Source of the DNA: Dipetalonema caudispina | Taxonomy: Eukaryota > Nematoda > Chromadorea > Rhabditida > Onchocercidae | Assembly (NCBI GenBank): GCA_013365325.1 | Contig: JABVXV010000342.1 | Span: forward strand, 1-64,000 | DNA length: 64,000 nucleotides | Reading direction: 5' to 3' | In this document: in pieces, positions 22,991 through 42,898 of the stretch | Layout: each line of letters starts with the position of its first letter | Position numbering within the stretch: the first letter of the stretch is position 1 | Program-made: the position numbers and the translations under genes | The notes under the pieces: generated by a model | Databases searched by the model: none | Seen by the model: only the letters and a program-made list of their open reading frames with translations | What the model was told of the DNA's origin: nothing

Positions 22991-25900
22991 ATGAGTAACT
23001 TGGAAGCAACAACAGCAATCCCGAAATATGATCCAGAAGAAGATGCTAGAAGGGTATTCGATCTGATCAAAGAAAGTAATGTTCCAAGTTTTCATTTGTT
23101 GTTTTGTTTTCGAATTTCATATGTGTAATATGAAATTTAAACTCTTACCGGCTATGAACTACTAACATCTTAACTACAATTAATTTAATATAAATGACTG
23201 AAATCGTTAGCCTTCTGAAAAAAAACCGGCTTGCAATTTCATCACCATGTGAATATCCGGAATTGTATTGAATGTTCTGCAAACTAAGAAATTAGGTTTA
23301 TGAAATCGAAGTTTAAATGGATAACTGAAATTTGAAATTTTTTTTTCCATTCAGAGAATGCGATCGAAGTGTTGCAGATTCTGAAGAGTATGCGTGTTCC
23401 ACTTAATTGCACCGATAAGGTTTGCTTAATCTCTCAACTCAACTTTCAATGATTATTCCCGTTTGTATAGATAGCATTGAGAGTATTTGATGGTATGCGA
23501 AAATGAATGGAAAGTTATATTTTCATGATGCAAAAGTTAAACTGCTATAACTGGGAGTCCTAGAACAGTATACTTTTTTAGTAGCATATGCCTTTACCGT
23601 GTAAGGTTTTAGAGCAGTTAGAGCGATGGAATCATACACTTTTAATTCGGATTATTTGGAAATATTGCATTACATTTTCATCCTTTTCTTTCGAAACGGT
23701 AACCTACATGATGTTCCAGACTGGTATGTCACTTCTGGATCAAGCGAGTTGGTCAGGTCTAGAAGACGTAGTTCGGTTTTTGTTAGCAAATGGTGTCGAT
23801 CCAAATAACAGTACTCATGACTGTGGTTATAAATCTCTCATGTTTGCAGCGATTGCTGGACATCAAGGTTTTTGTGTGTTTAGTTTCTGCAATATTAATT
23901 CAAAGAGCAACTTTCAGTTCTAGCTTGAATTGTTTCAACATATTTGTGTTGTTGTATGCGATAAAAAACAAAAAAAAAAAATATATGATTTTTTTTTATT
24001 AATTAAATGAGAATCCATTATTCGTTTATCCAAATTATCATTTTGCTTATTTGTTTAATTACAAAAACTATTTAATTGCTTAAAATATGATATGGTGAGT
24101 ACCTGTCTTACAGGGATATGTCAGTTGTTATTAGATTACGGTGCGCATGTTTATTCAACGAATGCAATTGGCAAAACAGCTGCAGAAATGGCAGCTTTCG
24201 TTGGTTAGTTTATTTGTTTTGTATTTCATACATATATGATCTAACTCTCAGTAAAAAAAAAAAGTTGGAAAGAATTTGATAAAAAATTAAGCAAGCAGAT
24301 GTACTATTTTATATGAATAGATTGGAATGAAATTTCAGGCTTTTTTGAATTTCTCAATTTTTGATTTCCAAAAATTTCTCAGTGCTACTGGTTATTTTTA
24401 AATAAAGTTATTTTATTTTTTATTTTTTAGAATTTTTTTTTAAATATTTTGAAAATTTTTTTGCTTAATATTTGCTGCGCCATCACTTTTTAATGCGGCA
24501 AAGATGTATCCCAAATCATTCTCTTTGAGGAAAGGAATATTATAACGTTAAACTTTTTCTGTTAATATTTTGCAGGACACCATGAATGCGTTAGTATTAT
24601 TAACAACTATGTAGCACTGGATGAAATCGAGAAGTTACTGCATCCTAAAGGAGATGATAGTGACGAAATTTATTCGAAAGAATTCTCCCAGGCATTGCAT
24701 GATTTAATCAAAACCCATATAATACATCCTGTTTGGGTAAGTGGTAACGTAAAAGATTAAGCAATTCATTTATTCTTTTAACTGATTTATTTTTCGTTGG
24801 ATCACTTCAAAAAAACTTATTTTCTTTTAGAAAGGTAGTAATTAGTTGATGATTATCATTCGTTTCTCTGTAGTATTTTGTAATTGTCAGTGATGGTTTT
24901 TCCGCAAATGTATTAGGTGATTTGTGATGATTTCCGGATAACACCTTTCATGTCTATCACAATGTAAATGCCATTTACTGGTTAACAGGAGGACTGTTCA
25001 TCCAGGTCATGCTTTTCCTGCGTGATCATTATCAAATAATATGGCAACATCGTCAGAAATTTTGTTATGTTTTGGATAGGATTTTTGAAAGGCAATTACG
25101 ATGCAAGGAATCTAATGAGGTATGTGTAATTTGATTTTGTCACTTGTTTTCTCAGAAATTTCCTTCTGAGTAAAGCAAACGATTTATTCACATTCAGAAT
25201 AATATAAATGCATGCCACATGTGAGGCAGGAATGATAGGGTTTTGGGTCATTCAGAATTCCATCAGGCAAAATTACGAAATAGAATGTTCGTTACGATTA
25301 ATATTTGCATGTTTGGCTGTTATTTTCTTTTGTGTTTATAAACACTTTAATGTTTTCTTTTTTTTTTCAATTTCAGGTCATGTCATTAAAGCTGTGGTTG
25401 ATTTTATATACCGTACGAGATACGTGCAAATTTGTGGAAACAGCTTTAGAAAAGGAAGAACATAAAACATCAACAATAATCAGAAATTATGTGAAACAAT
25501 TGTTGAAGATGAAACAAACCTATCGGATACGACCAAATTTGGAACGATATTTGAGGAATGCTATTCAGGCATTTCCATACCACCACTGCTTACTTTTTCA
25601 AGCACTTATCAAAAATCTTGCAGCTGTTGAATTTGTAAGTAAATGTCAATGCAATTTTCTTAGTTTGAATCCATATTTTATGTAATCTCGATTTAAATAT
25701 TTGATTTATAGAATGATTGTTCAGGGTAATTTGCCGGATGCATTCTATGTGATAATGTCAGTTTTTTCGGGACAGCGAATGGTAGAAACGTCTCACTTTT
25801 GTGCAACTTGTGGTGCCGTTACTTCCACCAAGCGGTGCTGTAAGGTGGTCTCTTGCTTAAATCCATCTATCAGTTTTAACTATTAATTGGTGTTATTTAG

Positions 25901-26265
25901 TCTAAATATTAAGCTATCCATCTTCACATAGTTGAGAGGACTTTCTGGGGAGTTTTTATAGTTCCAGAACTATTTAAATCGAGTAAAAGTCAGTACTTTA
26001 TAGTAATATACTTTAGAACATATATTATTGTCACCCAGACTGCCAAAAAATGGACTGGTGCAATCACAAAATGTTTTGCGAGAAGGTTGACAAGGAAAAA
26101 CAGGGTGAGGAACGGAGATGTTCTCTGAGGGACATTGCAGCGTCGAAAACAATTGTACAAAACGGTGGAAGTGTATCGAATGATGGAGCTGTACGAAATG
26201 GACAATCGGAAGATAAAAATGTTGAAAAAGTTGTCTCTACACTTGCTGATATTAAATTTGCGTGA
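22991..26265 (+). CDS. ANKMY2: Ankyrin repeat and MYND domain protein 2
   Basis: The mammalian protein acts in trafficking to cilia and in Hedgehog signalling by binding adenylyl cyclases and FKBP38; the role here is inferred from family. Nine exons: 22991-23075, 23355-23419, 23720-23867, 24114-24203, 24576-24736, 25006-25119, 25377-25634, 25725-25844 and 26017-26265, giving 429 residues (human 441). Ankyrin repeats cover about residues 20-150 (for example SLLDQASWSGLEDVVRFLL and SLMFAAIAGHQG). A HPVWVMLFL segment and the helix starting EVMSLKLWL match the family linker. A MYND zinc finger occupies about residues 333-368, with Cys333, Cys336, Cys345, Cys346, Cys352, Cys356, His364 and Cys368. 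The usual C-x2-C in its middle is compressed to CC, which may be real or a mis-chosen exon 8 donor (GTGGTC). The C-terminal tail is short and polar. Confidence 0.9.
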
Positions 26266-27420
26266 TGATTGCCAACGTACTAAAGAGACATCTTTGTATC
26301 TTGCTTTTTTGACGGGGAAATATAAAAGATAAAATGATAAAGCAGCATTACTAAAATAACTCTGCTGAATACTTTTAAAAAGATTATTGGAGTTATTCAA
26401 GTTTTCGTGCATTTTTTTCTACGATATTATTTTATCCGGTCCCTGTTATGCTATCCATCTAACCTTGATTGCTTACTACCAATTCTGGCTTGCCATCTTC
26501 TTAAATGTCTTTATGTCTTTCTGATGATTTGAAACCTTGGCTGAAAATTTTTTAAATTTCAGACCATTGAAAGCGCATCGATTTTACAACACTGTTTCCA
26601 TTTCTCGTCGTTTTAAGTTTTCTTGAAGCTTGGGTTTTGTGTTTGTTTTGTTAGCATAGTATTTCATGTAATAAAAGATTTTTTCTGATTGTTATTTTTC
26701 ATTTCAAATGACCGATTTACATTCTCGGTGAATTTTCCAAACTTCAAATTTTTAAACAAGTTTACTTATTCATTAGTAAACATACAAATGTACATATTTG
26801 TGCAGAATTCTTAGATATAGTTCTAGAAGTACAAACATAAGTGTATTAAAGAAGTATTGAGCGTGTTGTATATGTTCATACAAATGTTAAGGCATTTGTT
26901 AAACTATGGTTATTTATTGTTGAGTCTTTTTCAGAGTTATCTGTTAAACGAACTGCACATAAAAATAACTTCAGCTATAAATCGAGCGTTTTCAAAGATT
27001 TTATCTTTACATCGCAAAGTTTGCATAAACAGGATTCAAGACTATTTACGAAGAAAACACGAAGTTAAGGTAATTTTTGTGTTCTGTAAGAATGAAGCAG
27101 AATTTTAAAAATTAGATGGATTATTTAGAAATTTTTCCGTGCATAATGTATATTGAATTGCGATGATTTTATGTTTTAGAAGAAATGAAATGAAAAGAGA
27201 AGGGAAACTTGGAGAAATAGATCCGATTTTTAGTTTAACGTCTAATTTCATTTTAAGTTATTGGGTATGTAGATGACGAAATTGGGATAGACCATATCTT
27301 TTCTTCATATTTAGCCATTTAATGTTTTTTGTCTGAAAGAGTAATAAGCCAAGCGATTTTTGTTTTCTCTTTGTTTCATATATACAGTCATGTTCTAAAT
27401 TCCTTTTTTCTTATGTTCAG
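26266..27420. other. Intergenic region with a possible 5' exon of PRMT7
   Basis: Mostly AT-rich and non-coding. A continuous frame from an ATG at 26887 to 27069 ends in AAG followed by a GTAATT donor, in phase with the PRMT7 start at 27421, and a TTTTCAG acceptor also lies inside at about 26937. It may be an alternative first exon or an untranslated leader. The family aligns well from 27421 without it. Confidence 0.4.
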
Positions 27421-31478
<4,058 letters not shown>

Positions 31479-33210
31479 AATATTGTCTAATATCACGCGT
31501 TAAGAGTAGTACCAGTCGAGATCTTCATTTTAAACTATGCTGATGTTTGTAGCAAGTTGTGTTTAATTGCTGAATTTGCTTATTGATTTAATTTTAGCAT
31601 ATTATGATTTAGCTGGTAACTAGGTATTTAGTAAAAATGTTAGATTTAAGACCTGATCGTAGCATGGTAGCTATTTTTTCCTATCTGAATATTATCTAGA
31701 ATGCCTATTAGGACGTAAGGTGTAGTCTTCAGGGTCTTTTTTTTTTTTTTTGTTTGGAATACTTTATCGTTTATTCGGGTGGTTAATCTGCCTCCAAATT
31801 CTTTTATCTCAGTTGTATTGAACATGTTCTACTTTTTATGAATCAAACCATTCTTGTTTACTTTTTTATCTGTTTTTCGTTCGCTAGTTTCTTCACTTTA
31901 CAATAAAGGAAAGAAAAAACTTTGTAACACACATTCATTCATTCAGGCTTTTACTATACTTTGGATGTTTCATGATGACAGAATGGGATCCCTCGCTCAA
32001 CTGCCTCCGAATATTTATGGCTTTTCATAATGATATCTACTAAATCTTGCCTTTCATTACGCCATATTCTTCTGAATTTTATTTAAAATCCTCAATTTTG
32101 ATGAAATATTGAGATTTATCGTCTGCATCGTTTAAAGAGATTTGGTTTGAGTTCATAGCTAGTATTGACTACTTATGATCAATGTTTATTTCCTTTTTCC
32201 TGACTAAAACTCACAAATTTGAATCACACGACATAATTAAAAGTCAACTTTAAAATTTTATAATCTTCTTTCGTTCACTTCATTATTAGTTGGCTATAAA
32301 GAAGATTTGGCTCGTATAGATTATCCTCAAAAATGGTTAAAGCTAACATTATCAAACGTTTTGGCATTTATGCGGAAGCTTAGGATGCTTTTTTTTCATT
32401 TACTTTTTGCTTTTTAAACTTGAAAAAAAAAAAACAAAGCAAATTTTTTCAGTGCTAATTTTTCGGAAATCCTAAAAATAAATTTGAAAAGTGATGAAGA
32501 ATTAACTGATTGATCTGATTACTATAGTAGAAGTGCCTATATATGTATATACATATATGAAAAAGAGAAAAAGGAAAATATGGTAGAAATAATTTTGTTG
32601 AAATTAATTTATGATTGCAGATTTGCATATCAATGTTAGGAATTTATGATAAAAATGATGCAAAATTATCGGCTAGTGAGCTTTTTATTAATTAATCGTT
32701 TTTGGTGCGGTTGAAGTAATTCGGTCTTACTGGATCTTTGGAAAGGTTTGAGGTCTGTTTGGTATGATTTGTATTGATTTTACAACTGATTGCTATTAAT
32801 TTAATGATAGTTATTAGCTAGTAATTGTTTGTTTATATAATATAGACTTATTGGATTCTCATCAATTTAATCCTTATTAAATCTCTATCAGTTCCTATTA
32901 CTTAACTATCAATTATTTTACTGTTTCAAATACTTCAAAATATGTTTTTTTTTTTTTTTTTTTAAATGTGTCAATTCATTAATACTTAATTACATTTCAT
33001 ATCATAAAAAAATGATTATTTTTTTAATTAGTAATCTTTTCTTTTTTCTTTCCCTATTTTTTTTTCTTTTTTTTCACATTCTTGTTCTTTTACACTACAA
33101 TTAAATGCTGATAAAATTGCTAATTTTTTCCTTTTTTTTTTTTATTTTTAATGAATCGATTTACGATTAAAATTTAAATAAGTACAATTGTATGTGAGTA
33201 ATACACTTGG
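31479..33210. other. AT-rich intergenic region, no gene seen
   Basis: About 1.7 kb with poly-T and poly-A tracts, including one of about 24 T near 32945. No supported coding exon. An AATAAA at about 31902 could serve PRMT7 polyadenylation but lies more than 400 bp downstream of the stop. Confidence 0.5.
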
Positions 33211-33547
33211 ACAATTAAATCTTTCGCAATGGTACCATTATCGTATAACAATAGTACCATTTGTATAATTAGCTATTAACGATATAAAAAGAGTATAATT
33301 AAGTAAGGAATTTTATGAAATAGTACAATATAATACAGTAATATGGTACAGTAGTTTGATTATTTGATGATATTATTATTACAATTAAATCTTTCGCAAT
33401 GGTACCATTACCGTATAACAATAGTACCATTTGTATAATTAGCTATTAGCGATATAAAAGGAGTGTAATTAAGTAAGGAATTTAATGAAATAGTACAGTA
33501 TAATACAGTAATATGGTACAGTAGTTTGATTATTTAATGATATTATT
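33211..33547. repeat. 170-bp tandem duplication upstream of the proline-rich gene
   Basis: Copy 1 is 33211-33380 and copy 2 is 33381-33547, almost identical apart from a few substitutions and a 3-bp deletion at the end of copy 2. Each copy contains the perfect 12-bp palindrome AATGGTACCATT (33228-33239 and 33398-33409). The array ends about 70 bp before the splice acceptor of the next gene, so it lies in its promoter or 5' intron. Confidence 0.9.
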
Positions 33548-33634
33548 ACAATTACTTCATCACTTATTTATCGTACATTTGTAGCTCTTTATTGTATAGC
33601 TTATTGGATTTTTTCTACAGGTGTGAATGAATCT

Positions 33635-36006
33635 ATGTCGCAAACACCTAAGAAACAGTTAAATCGTGAAGGTAAACAACAGGACGATGAAAAAAGCAGT
33701 AAACAACGTGGGCAACCTAAAGTATCTCGAAGTGCAGGAAGACCAATGTCGGAAGTTTTATATATTGATTCTCGTAAATCGAAAAAACGAATAGCAAATG
33801 CGCAAGAATCAGGTGCAGTAGCTCCAATATCACTAAAAGATGCAATAACAGATTGCTCGCTGCGATTTCAGAATACTGCCGGACGATGTGCAAAAGATAA
33901 TTCATCTGGAAGTCGCTCAAATTATCGTAAATCCAGGCGACAACGACTGGAAATTTCATCACGAACTGATCCACCATCTTTACGATCTCAACGAATTCGA
34001 AAACCACAAACTTTTGGAAAATCAATTCCTGGACAAATATCACGTGAAACGATGGTACCATTGCAGCGAAACCAATTATTGGATGTGAATTCGCATAATC
34101 GTCGTCTTTCTCGACGAATTGGAGAAGATGATCATAATTTTTACCAGCAAGCAGGATTATTAGCTGGTTCACTTGAAGAGTTACCACAGGAAGGAGGAAA
34201 CTTTGTACCATCCGGAAGACGTCACTCATTAATGGAACATGGAAAAGTGGATGATTCAATCAGATCTGTATATCCTAATTTTCCTCCAACTTTATTTGGA
34301 CCACCACCACCACCTCCTCCAAATATTCGTGATTTTCCTCGACCTCTTTTTCCAATACCTGGATTTGCTCCAACATTTGGTGCAGGGATACCACCCGGTT
34401 TCTATCTTCCACCTCAAGCAGCATCCGGAGCTGGTGCACCACCTGGATTCTATCTACCACTTCAGGCAACACCAGGAACTGGTATGCCACCCGGATTTAT
34501 GCCACATGGATTCTATCCACCACCTGGTTTTGGTGCAATACCCAGGTTCTATCCACCACCTCTGATTACAGCTAAAAATGGTGCACCACCTGCAATCTAT
34601 CCATTATCACCGGTAGCACTCGGAACTGATACATCACCAGGATCGTTTCCACGATCTCAGTCTGCACTCGGAACTGATGTACCATTCGGATTTTGTCCAC
34701 CATCTCAGGCTGTACTTGGACCCGGTATACCATCCACATTTCATCCACCATCTCAGCAAACATCCGGAATTCCCACAATGTTGCCTACTTCTCAGCAAAG
34801 TTTAAGTCGTGAAAAATCCGACCAAACATCACTGGTACCTCAACCAACAATCCCTTTGCCTGAACCACCAACCAGTAGCGAAATTTTCGGTTCTATGCCA
34901 AGTGCTTCAACTTCTACCGCTACTACCGCTATTCCACCAACATTACCAACTGAATCACCACCTCAGGTTTTCATGAATTTATTTCATCTCATACTTAATC
35001 ATTGATATTCAATATTGCAATAATAATTCATCAAATGTGAGCTTTACATCATTCTTCTACGAAATATCACATATCGGAAATTAAATGACTTTTTTTTTTT
35101 TTTTTTTCTATCTCTTTCCGTTAGATTTAATTGTTTATATCAAACTTTCGAATAGCTTTCACAAAAGAATTTGAAAAAAAAAAAAAAAAAAAATGATATA
35201 ATCAAAAATAAAATACATTCTCCCTTATATATCATCTTTCTTCTCTTATCATATCACATCTTTTATCAATTCTTTTTTTTAAAAAAAAATAAAACTTTTC
35301 AACTTATCCTACAGAATACAAAATATATTAAGCTAAGAAATTCCATTACTATAATATAAATTAAAGAGTTTTTGTATCTTCCTCGATTACAAAATAAAAT
35401 TTTCTTTTTTATTTTAGCAAAAAATTATTCAACCACAATGGTCAGAATCTGATTATGCTACAAGTCTACAGGATAGAACTTCTTCACGTTCAAATCTTTA
35501 TACAACAACCGCCAATATACCATCCAATGAATCTTTCGAATTTACTCCACAATTTAGCCTTCCAATTGTACGATTATTTGGTGGTTTATTTGTGCACAAT
35601 TGTCAAGAGGTTCATTTTCTCTTCCTTTTTCTTCCTCTTTCTCTCTCTCTCTCTCTCCTTTTCTTTCCCTTCCTTTATTGTTTTTAAAAGAATTTCTTGT
35701 AGTTTTGGACCTTTTTTTCGGAATTTATATAAAAGTTAAAAATATAAATTTGAATGAATTTAAAATATTGCAATTTTGCTATGCTGAATGTATATCATAA
35801 TAATTTTCTGCTTATCATATTAAATAGTAATAATTGAATTGTAATTTACTTCATTTATGTAAGTATATTGATGAATAAATACCCTTGCAAATAATCAATT
35901 AAGCAATAATTATAATCATTTTAGATATTGTTTTAAAATAATTAACATTTTGAAAATTTTACAGTCCCATTATGTTACAAGTGATTTAATGCCCCTTGTT
36001 ACATGA
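33635..36006 (+). CDS. Proline-rich, low-complexity protein of unknown function
   Basis: Three exons: 33635-34966, 35418-35609 and 35965-36006, all in phase, giving 521 residues. The first ATG after the TTTTCTACAG acceptor at 33620 was taken as start; the frame is open back to that acceptor, so a missing upstream coding exon is possible. Residues about 1-200 are basic, Ser- and Arg-rich and probably disordered. At about residue 226 there is a GPPPPPPPNIRDF stretch, which could bind SH3, WW, EVH1 or profilin partners. Residues about 250-400 hold degenerate tandem units like GAGAPPGFYLPLQATP. The end is a short, less repetitive segment (PQFSLPIVRLFGG). There is no membrane segment, signal peptide or enzyme motif, and no family was recognised. 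It lies between PRMT7 and the ubiquitin-L40 gene. Confidence 0.7.
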
Positions 36007-38783
<2,777 letters not shown>

Positions 38784-38832
38784 GCACGAAATAATCTTAC
38801 ATGTGTATGAGACTGCTTGTATCCTGAAGTGA

Positions 38833-38838
38833 AATAAA
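38833..38838 (+). terminator. Polyadenylation signal of ubiquitin-L40 gene
   Basis: Canonical AATAAA 50 bp downstream of the stop codon, as expected for a short nematode 3' untranslated region. Confidence 0.7.
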
Positions 38839-40619
38839 TACTGAGTTCTTTTCATTCATGTGATCAACACTAACAGCTGAAGGATCTGCAATGGATTTTG
38901 TAACTGGAAAATATTAACTCTTTCCTTTGTCAGTATGATCTTCAGTTTTATGAAAATATTGGTGTCATAGTATCAAAGAATTGTCGTCCAGTTGAGGGAG
39001 GAAAAAGAGAGATGGAGAAGTGACACTAGAGGATGGTGATTCTCATGACGTGTCATTTCTCTTGCAAAAGTTATACAAAGCTGGAAGCATGTTGTACTAC
39101 TATTTACACCATATACTCTCGACAACAGTCGCAGTATACCCATTTGCTTTTACGGCTAACATCTGCTCTAAAATATCCACACTGCATTGCTGTCACATCT
39201 TCAATCAGCATACGATGATTTTCCAGTAGCAGCGGTAACCAAATATCCCGTATTGTATACCCCCGTCATAATCAAATATTTTGATTTGTTCAATTTTTTT
39301 ACAAAATTCTGAATTTGTAAAATTGATTTCGTAGTACAGCTGGTGCTTTTTTAAATTACCTTATTTAACTAATGTTCTTTTTAGAAAGTGCAAAATTCGA
39401 AGTGTATTAATTTGCCGAAAAACTGGAAGTTTAGGTGGCAAGAAATGAGTGAAATAATAATATTTGAATATACTTTATTGTTAAATTATGAAATTCCTTA
39501 TCTCGATGTCTTTTTCTAGTATTGAAATAATTATATGCAAAACTAATCTTCTGGTATTATCCCGGGAATCCAACAAAATAACTCAATCATTACATACAAC
39601 ATATTCTTTAAGTGATAATAAATATAATTGGATATCGACTATAAATTTTATTAAAAAAGTTACAATCCCATGATCTCATCAGACAAGTTTTGTTTCCATG
39701 CATATCGACTTTTAATCAAAATATATTTATGGTCAGTTCCAGAAAGTAATACATTTGATCAGTTGTCAACGATGGTCCCTTTTTGTTGTGCTGATTTTTT
39801 CAAATAACAATCATGATGATTTTCAACAGGTTTATGTTTGGTAATAGTATGAGGAGGTAGCGGGGGAAAAAGGAGCGGGAGAGGGAAAGAAGGATGCTGA
39901 ATTTCTTGTAGTTTATTTCTACGATAAGAAAGAGAGAGATAGACTGGATAGAAACAAATACTAACGTTTAGCATTGGTTAAATTATTATCACAGAATCGA
40001 TTTTCGAAGTTGATACACCTCCGACTCATTCCTATTGCCTCCATGGTTTATCGTCGTCTCTTCTTTTTCTGTTCTTCATTTTTCCTTCCGGCTATTTGAT
40101 GTTGATTGAAATTGTTCAATCTATTTAATATATCTCACTTATATTTAATTCTTATTCAATTAATTAAATTCAACAATTTATCACCAAAAGTTAGATTGGA
40201 TGGAAAATTGAAATGTACGCATTATATGTTTCCTTGTCAGTTTTCTCAATATTTGTTTACGTTTCAATTTTTATGTCATATTTTATTTTAGTGGTTTGGC
40301 TAATTCATTTTCACATCCATTTGAAACTTTTATTCATGAAATAGAGAAATGTTTGTTAAAATGATGCAAAACAAGAAATGAAACGATTAAAATGAAATTT
40401 ATATCGCAGCTCAATAAGAAAAATAATAATTGAAGTGATTTTAAGGAATTTTCGTTAATAATCCTTTAAAATATTTAATGAAATCAATGTCGAATTCAAG
40501 TAGAGATGATAAGAAAAAAAAAAAAGAACACTGATATAGTCACTAATATGTCAAATTTTAATGAATACAATTAGATAATTTCTATTTTATTTATCTGATA
40601 ATCATTGTTGTCATTGATT

Positions 40620-40935
<316 letters not shown>

Positions 40936-42867
40936 TTTGATTTCAAAAAATGAATCAGTTTAAAGTACATGATAATGATGTATTAATAAACCGAGCTTTG
41001 AGATAGATACAATGTCAGTGCACAAAATATGCAAGTGATGTAGTTTATGTAAACAATTGCTGTATTATTTATGTAAATAGCACAGTACAGTACAAACAGT
41101 ACAGTGTATGCCTGATAAAAATAATAGGTCAAATTTTGTTCAAACTTCATTTCGAAGCTTTTATATATGTATTGTACCATTAGTATTTCCTTATACAATA
41201 ACAATTATTTATTTTTTTCCTATCTCGAAATAATGTTAATTAATATTATTATTGATAATGTTAGTTAATATTATTATTTTGCAAAATTAGAATTTTAATA
41301 ATGTAATAAATCGTATGAAATATTTTACAATAATTTTGTATATATATAATTGTGTTAGTCAAACTTAGCATAATTTCAATTTGTTTTTGTAGAAAAAATT
41401 TTTCTGAACAAATTTTTATGCAAAAAAAAAAAAAAAAAAAAAAAAAAGAAAAAATTGCGCAAAATTTCAATTTACAAGAAAAAGAATTGCAAATTTTGCA
41501 GAAAAAAATGTTTGTACTTAGTAAATAAAATTTAGAAATCTTTAGCTAAAATGAAATTTGTTAAAAGAGAACGAAAGCTTTTTTTCGAAATATTTTTATA
41601 TTTAAAACCACTTATCATTGCAATAAATTTCTTTTATTCCTTATTTTTTTTTTCTTTTCATTGTATTTATTCGTAATTTATGAAAGGAATAGAAGCATTA
41701 AGTGTGGAAAGTGAAGTTTGCATTGCTTTTCGATTTGAAATTAATTGTGAAAAAGCAGATAATGAATTAGGAATATTTTTAAAGAATTGATGATATTTCA
41801 AATATTTCGTAATTACTTTTTTTTTGGTTACCTTTTTTTTGAGAGTCAAAGGTTTAAATTTATCAACTCTGTTTCAAATAATGAAATCAAATGTTTTTTT
41901 TTTTTTTTTTATTATTCTATTTAATATTATTTAGCACAATAATTGAAAAGGAAAAAAAAAACGTCATGATACCAATAAAATAAAATTAACGTTTCTTTTG
42001 TCTTCCCTTGAATTTGACATTTAAAAAGAGCATGCAGAATTTGTTACTTATCCAACCTTCTAATATTATCAATAAAAGGATTTTAAAATTGGAAATTGAT
42101 AACTGAATTAGAACGAGTGAATGAAAATAATTTTTGATTTGACGACCTCTTATTACATTACATGTCTCATTTGGAAAAGATATCATATTTGAATATTTTC
42201 TGATCATATATTATTATTATCATTATGTTCGCTAGGTGACTGACAAAATGACAGGATGACAAAATGAAATTGTCGTAAAAATGTTGAAATTTAAAAGGTT
42301 ATTTCACCCCTCTTTCTTTCACTTCTTTGTTTTCTGAAAACTGAAACGAATGATGAAAATAACAAATAAATGAAAACGGTAGTTGAATAACAGATATTAA
42401 TATTAGAAAACCACGCATTGTTTTCCAAAATTAGATGAAATATTTTGAAAAGTCTTTCTATCATTTATAAACAATTAAACATCAAATTTCACCAAATTGA
42501 AAAGATTAAAAGGAAATTGAAAATTTGTCATTTGACGTTCTATGATCAATTATGGTATTAATGGCAAGTATAAATTAAAAGGAAATTTTTTCTTGTTAAA
42601 TTTTTCGACATATATCAATTTTTATGTAAGCTAAACATTCGGACAAAATTTTGAAATAATAGATAATTCCGATTTGCATAATTTATGACGAAGTTTTACA
42701 AATTGCATTACACGTACGTCTAAACAATGATATCAACTGAATAATAATCATATAATATATGAATATGTACTAAAATTATCATCTATTATCAGCAACTGAA
42801 ATGATTTTTCTTCTTTTCCTTTTCAACAATTGATAATCACCAAACTTAATTTTTGATGATGAAATGT

Positions 42868-42898
42868 TTGTGTGTGTGTGTGTGTGTGTATATATATC
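42868..42898. repeat. (TG)n-(TA)n dinucleotide repeat
   Basis: A run of TG units passing into a short TA run. Confidence 0.9.

Noticed and set aside
33717..34259. Long minus-strand frame under the proline-rich gene
   Set aside because: It is a codon-bias shadow; the plus-strand frame is longer, has splice sites and a coherent composition.
39020..39229. Short frames downstream of the ubiquitin-L40 gene
   Set aside because: They follow the polyadenylation signal and show no splice pairing or recognisable content.
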